A stretch of DNA of 64,000 bases from assembly GCA_027318915.1 (NCBI GenBank), contig DAHVOH010000007.1, positions 1 through 64,000 of the forward strand. The letters are read 5' to 3'. The notes under the pieces are model-generated. The model ran no database searches. It was not told where the DNA came from and worked only from the letters and a program-made list of their open reading frames with translations. Positions 62,901 to 64,000 of the stretch are shown here, one piece after another (within the stretch, counting starts at the first letter, position 1; every line of letters starts with the position of its first letter). A program made the translations under genes and the position numbers. This DNA is from Clostridiales bacterium (GTDB taxonomy: Bacteria > Bacillota_E > Sulfobacillia > Sulfobacillales > JAIMBI01).

Positions 62901-64000
62901 ATGGCCGAGCGGATTGTCATCACCGGCCGTGGCGTGATAAGCCCTTTGGGCAACGACGTGGGCACGTTCTGGGATCGTTTGACCGCCGGAGTCTCGGGGA
63001 TTCGCCAAGTGCGGGGGCCCGAGACCGAGGGACTGCCTGTTCGAATTGCCGGCGTCGTCTCCGACTTCGACCCCTTGGCCTACATGGACGCCAAGACGGC
63101 GCACCGCAGCTCGCGCTTTGTGCAGTTTGCCGTAGCGGCCGCGCACCAGGCCGTCGTCGAGGCTCATCTAGGTCCCGCCTCGGTCGACCCCTACCGTTTG
63201 GCGGTGGTCATGAACAGTGGCGGCGGTGGGATGAAGGATGTGGGGCAAGGCGCCCTGGATCTGGCCGCCCGGGGACCCGGACGCCTCAGTCCCTTCCTGG
63301 TTCCCTCCCTCATCCCCAATATGGGGGCCTGCCAGGTCGCGATCCAGCTGGGCGCCCGCGGGCCGGTGGTGGCGTCGTATGCGGCCTGCGCCGCCGGCCT
63401 GTACGCTGTCATCGAGGCCGCCCAACTGCTGCAGAGTGGCGAGGCGGATATCGTTGTGGCCGGGGCGGCTGAAGCGGCCTTGATGCCGCTCACCTTTGCC
63501 GGGCTCGGCCGTATGGGCGCTCTGAGTCGGCGGAACGACGATCCGGAGCACGCTTGCCGCCCCTTCGACCGGGATCGGGACGGCTTCGTCTTTGGGGAAG
63601 GCGCGGCGGCTTTTGTGCTGGAGCGGGAAACGCAAGCCCGCCAGCGAGGCGCCCGCCCGTTGGCGGTGGTCGCGGGCGGCGCCCGCACCAGCGACGCCTA
63701 CCATGTGGCGGCACCGGACCCCAGCGGCGACGCGGCCGCGCGGGCGATGACGGGCGCACTCCGGCAGGCCGGCTGTCAACCGTCCGATCTCGACTACATT
63801 TGTGCGCACGGGACGGGCACCCCGTTGAACGACGTGGCGGAGACGCGCGCCCTCAAGCGCGCCCTAGGGCCGGCGGCCTATCACATTCCCGTCAGTTCGC
63901 CCAAGTCCATGGTCGGGCACCTGTTGGGCGCGGCCGGCGCCATCTCCGTCTTAACAGTGATTCAAACGCTGAACGATGGCGTCGTGCCACCGACCATCAA
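62901..64000 (+). CDS. fabF: beta-ketoacyl-ACP synthase II, cut by window edge
   Basis: The first 366 residues of a KAS II enzyme, which elongates acyl-ACP with malonyl-ACP in fatty acid synthesis. Active-site residues fall at the E. coli numbers: Cys163 (AACAAG), His303 (HGTGTP), Lys335 and His340 (KSMVGH). ITGRGVISPLGNDVGTFW is the usual N-terminus. GAAGGAGA precedes the ATG. Roughly 45 C-terminal residues lie beyond the window. No other fab gene or acpP is visible, so a specialised rather than housekeeping role cannot be excluded. Confidence 0.93.
   Translation, partial: MAERIVITGRGVISPLGNDVGTFWDRLTAGVSGIRQVRGPETEGLPVRIAGVVSDFDPLAYMDAKTAHRSSRFVQFAVAAAHQAVVEAHLGPASVDPYRLAVVMNSGGGGMKDVGQGALDLAARGPGRLSPFLVPSLIPNMGACQVAIQLGARGPVVASYAACAAGLYAVIEAAQLLQSGEADIVVAGAAEAALMPLTFAGLGRMGALSRRNDDPEHACRPFDRDRDGFVFGEGAAAFVLERETQARQRGARPLAVVAGGARTSDAYHVAAPDPSGDAAARAMTGALRQAGCQPSDLDYICAHGTGTPLNDVAETRALKRALGPAAYHIPVSSPKSMVGHLLGAAGAISVLTVIQTLNDGVVPPTI

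Noticed and set aside
1..64000. tRNA, rRNA or CRISPR array
   Set aside because: I looked for cloverleaf arms with a GTTCRANNC-type loop and for regularly spaced repeats and found none; short tRNA-like words occur only inside coding sequence.

Overview
The window looks like chromosome from a GC-rich, spore-forming Firmicute of the Sulfobacillus/Symbiobacterium/Thermaerobacter kind. Two spore-germination receptor operons (gerA/gerC/gerB), a CodY-like regulator and a DppA-type D-aminopeptidase point to Firmicutes. The base composition, the many GTG/TTG starts and the strong AGGAGG-type ribosome sites fit a high-GC lineage. A sulfide:quinone-reductase-like flavoprotein, a remnant of a second one, a DoxX-like membrane protein with a ferredoxin, and a split cytochrome b complex suggest sulfur or acidophile-type energy metabolism. 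The genus is inference.

Layout. 1-2.5 kb is sparse: a zinc-ribbon/YbjN-like gene and two copies of a 48-bp repeat. 2.5-8.9 kb is a tightly packed plus-strand cassette that I cannot match to a described system. It encodes a 1024-aa protein with six bacterial PH-like modules, a J-domain-like membrane protein, a soluble VirD4/TraG-like ATPase, a possible 28-aa coupled microORF, a tandemly duplicated winged-helix-like protein, a membrane protein with a proline-rich tail, and a phage-holin-like protein. 9-18.7 kb holds an SQR-like flavoprotein facing a five-gene minus-strand operon (gerA-gerC-gerB-FMN glutamate-synthase-like-methyltransferase), then codY. 19.5-25.5 kb has two transport/regulator pairs, each with a visible palindromic operator: an MFS gene with a LacI regulator, and a solute-binding protein with a GntR/UTRA regulator. 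25.7-32 kb holds the ferredoxin/DoxX-like pair, an ISAzo13-type transposase remnant, a Gmad2-like lipoprotein and the cytochrome b cluster.

32.4-39.5 kb carries stress and envelope genes: free-Met-sulfoxide reductase, MFS, a peptidoglycan-binding repeat protein, a lipoprotein, MsrA, a small YaaL-like protein and peroxiredoxin. 39.7-43.8 kb is the second ger cluster (gerA-gerC, then gerB). 44.4-47.5 kb has an ADP-forming acyl-CoA synthetase and a YggT-like protein with a good sigma-A promoter. 47.5-56 kb is a decayed accessory stretch: truncated SQR, IS1380 and IS630 remnants and a broken ArsR/SRPBCC pair, mixed with intact SDR, D-aminopeptidase and serine-hydrolase genes. 56-64 kb has an acyltransferase, an MFS gene behind a terminator-like hairpin, topoisomerase III, a small membrane protein and FabF, which runs off the right edge.

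Most long frames opposite real genes are GC-driven shadows. No tRNA, rRNA or CRISPR array was recognised. Starts were chosen by Shine-Dalgarno position, overlap with the upstream gene and family alignment; domain names rest on motif recognition by eye, not on a search.
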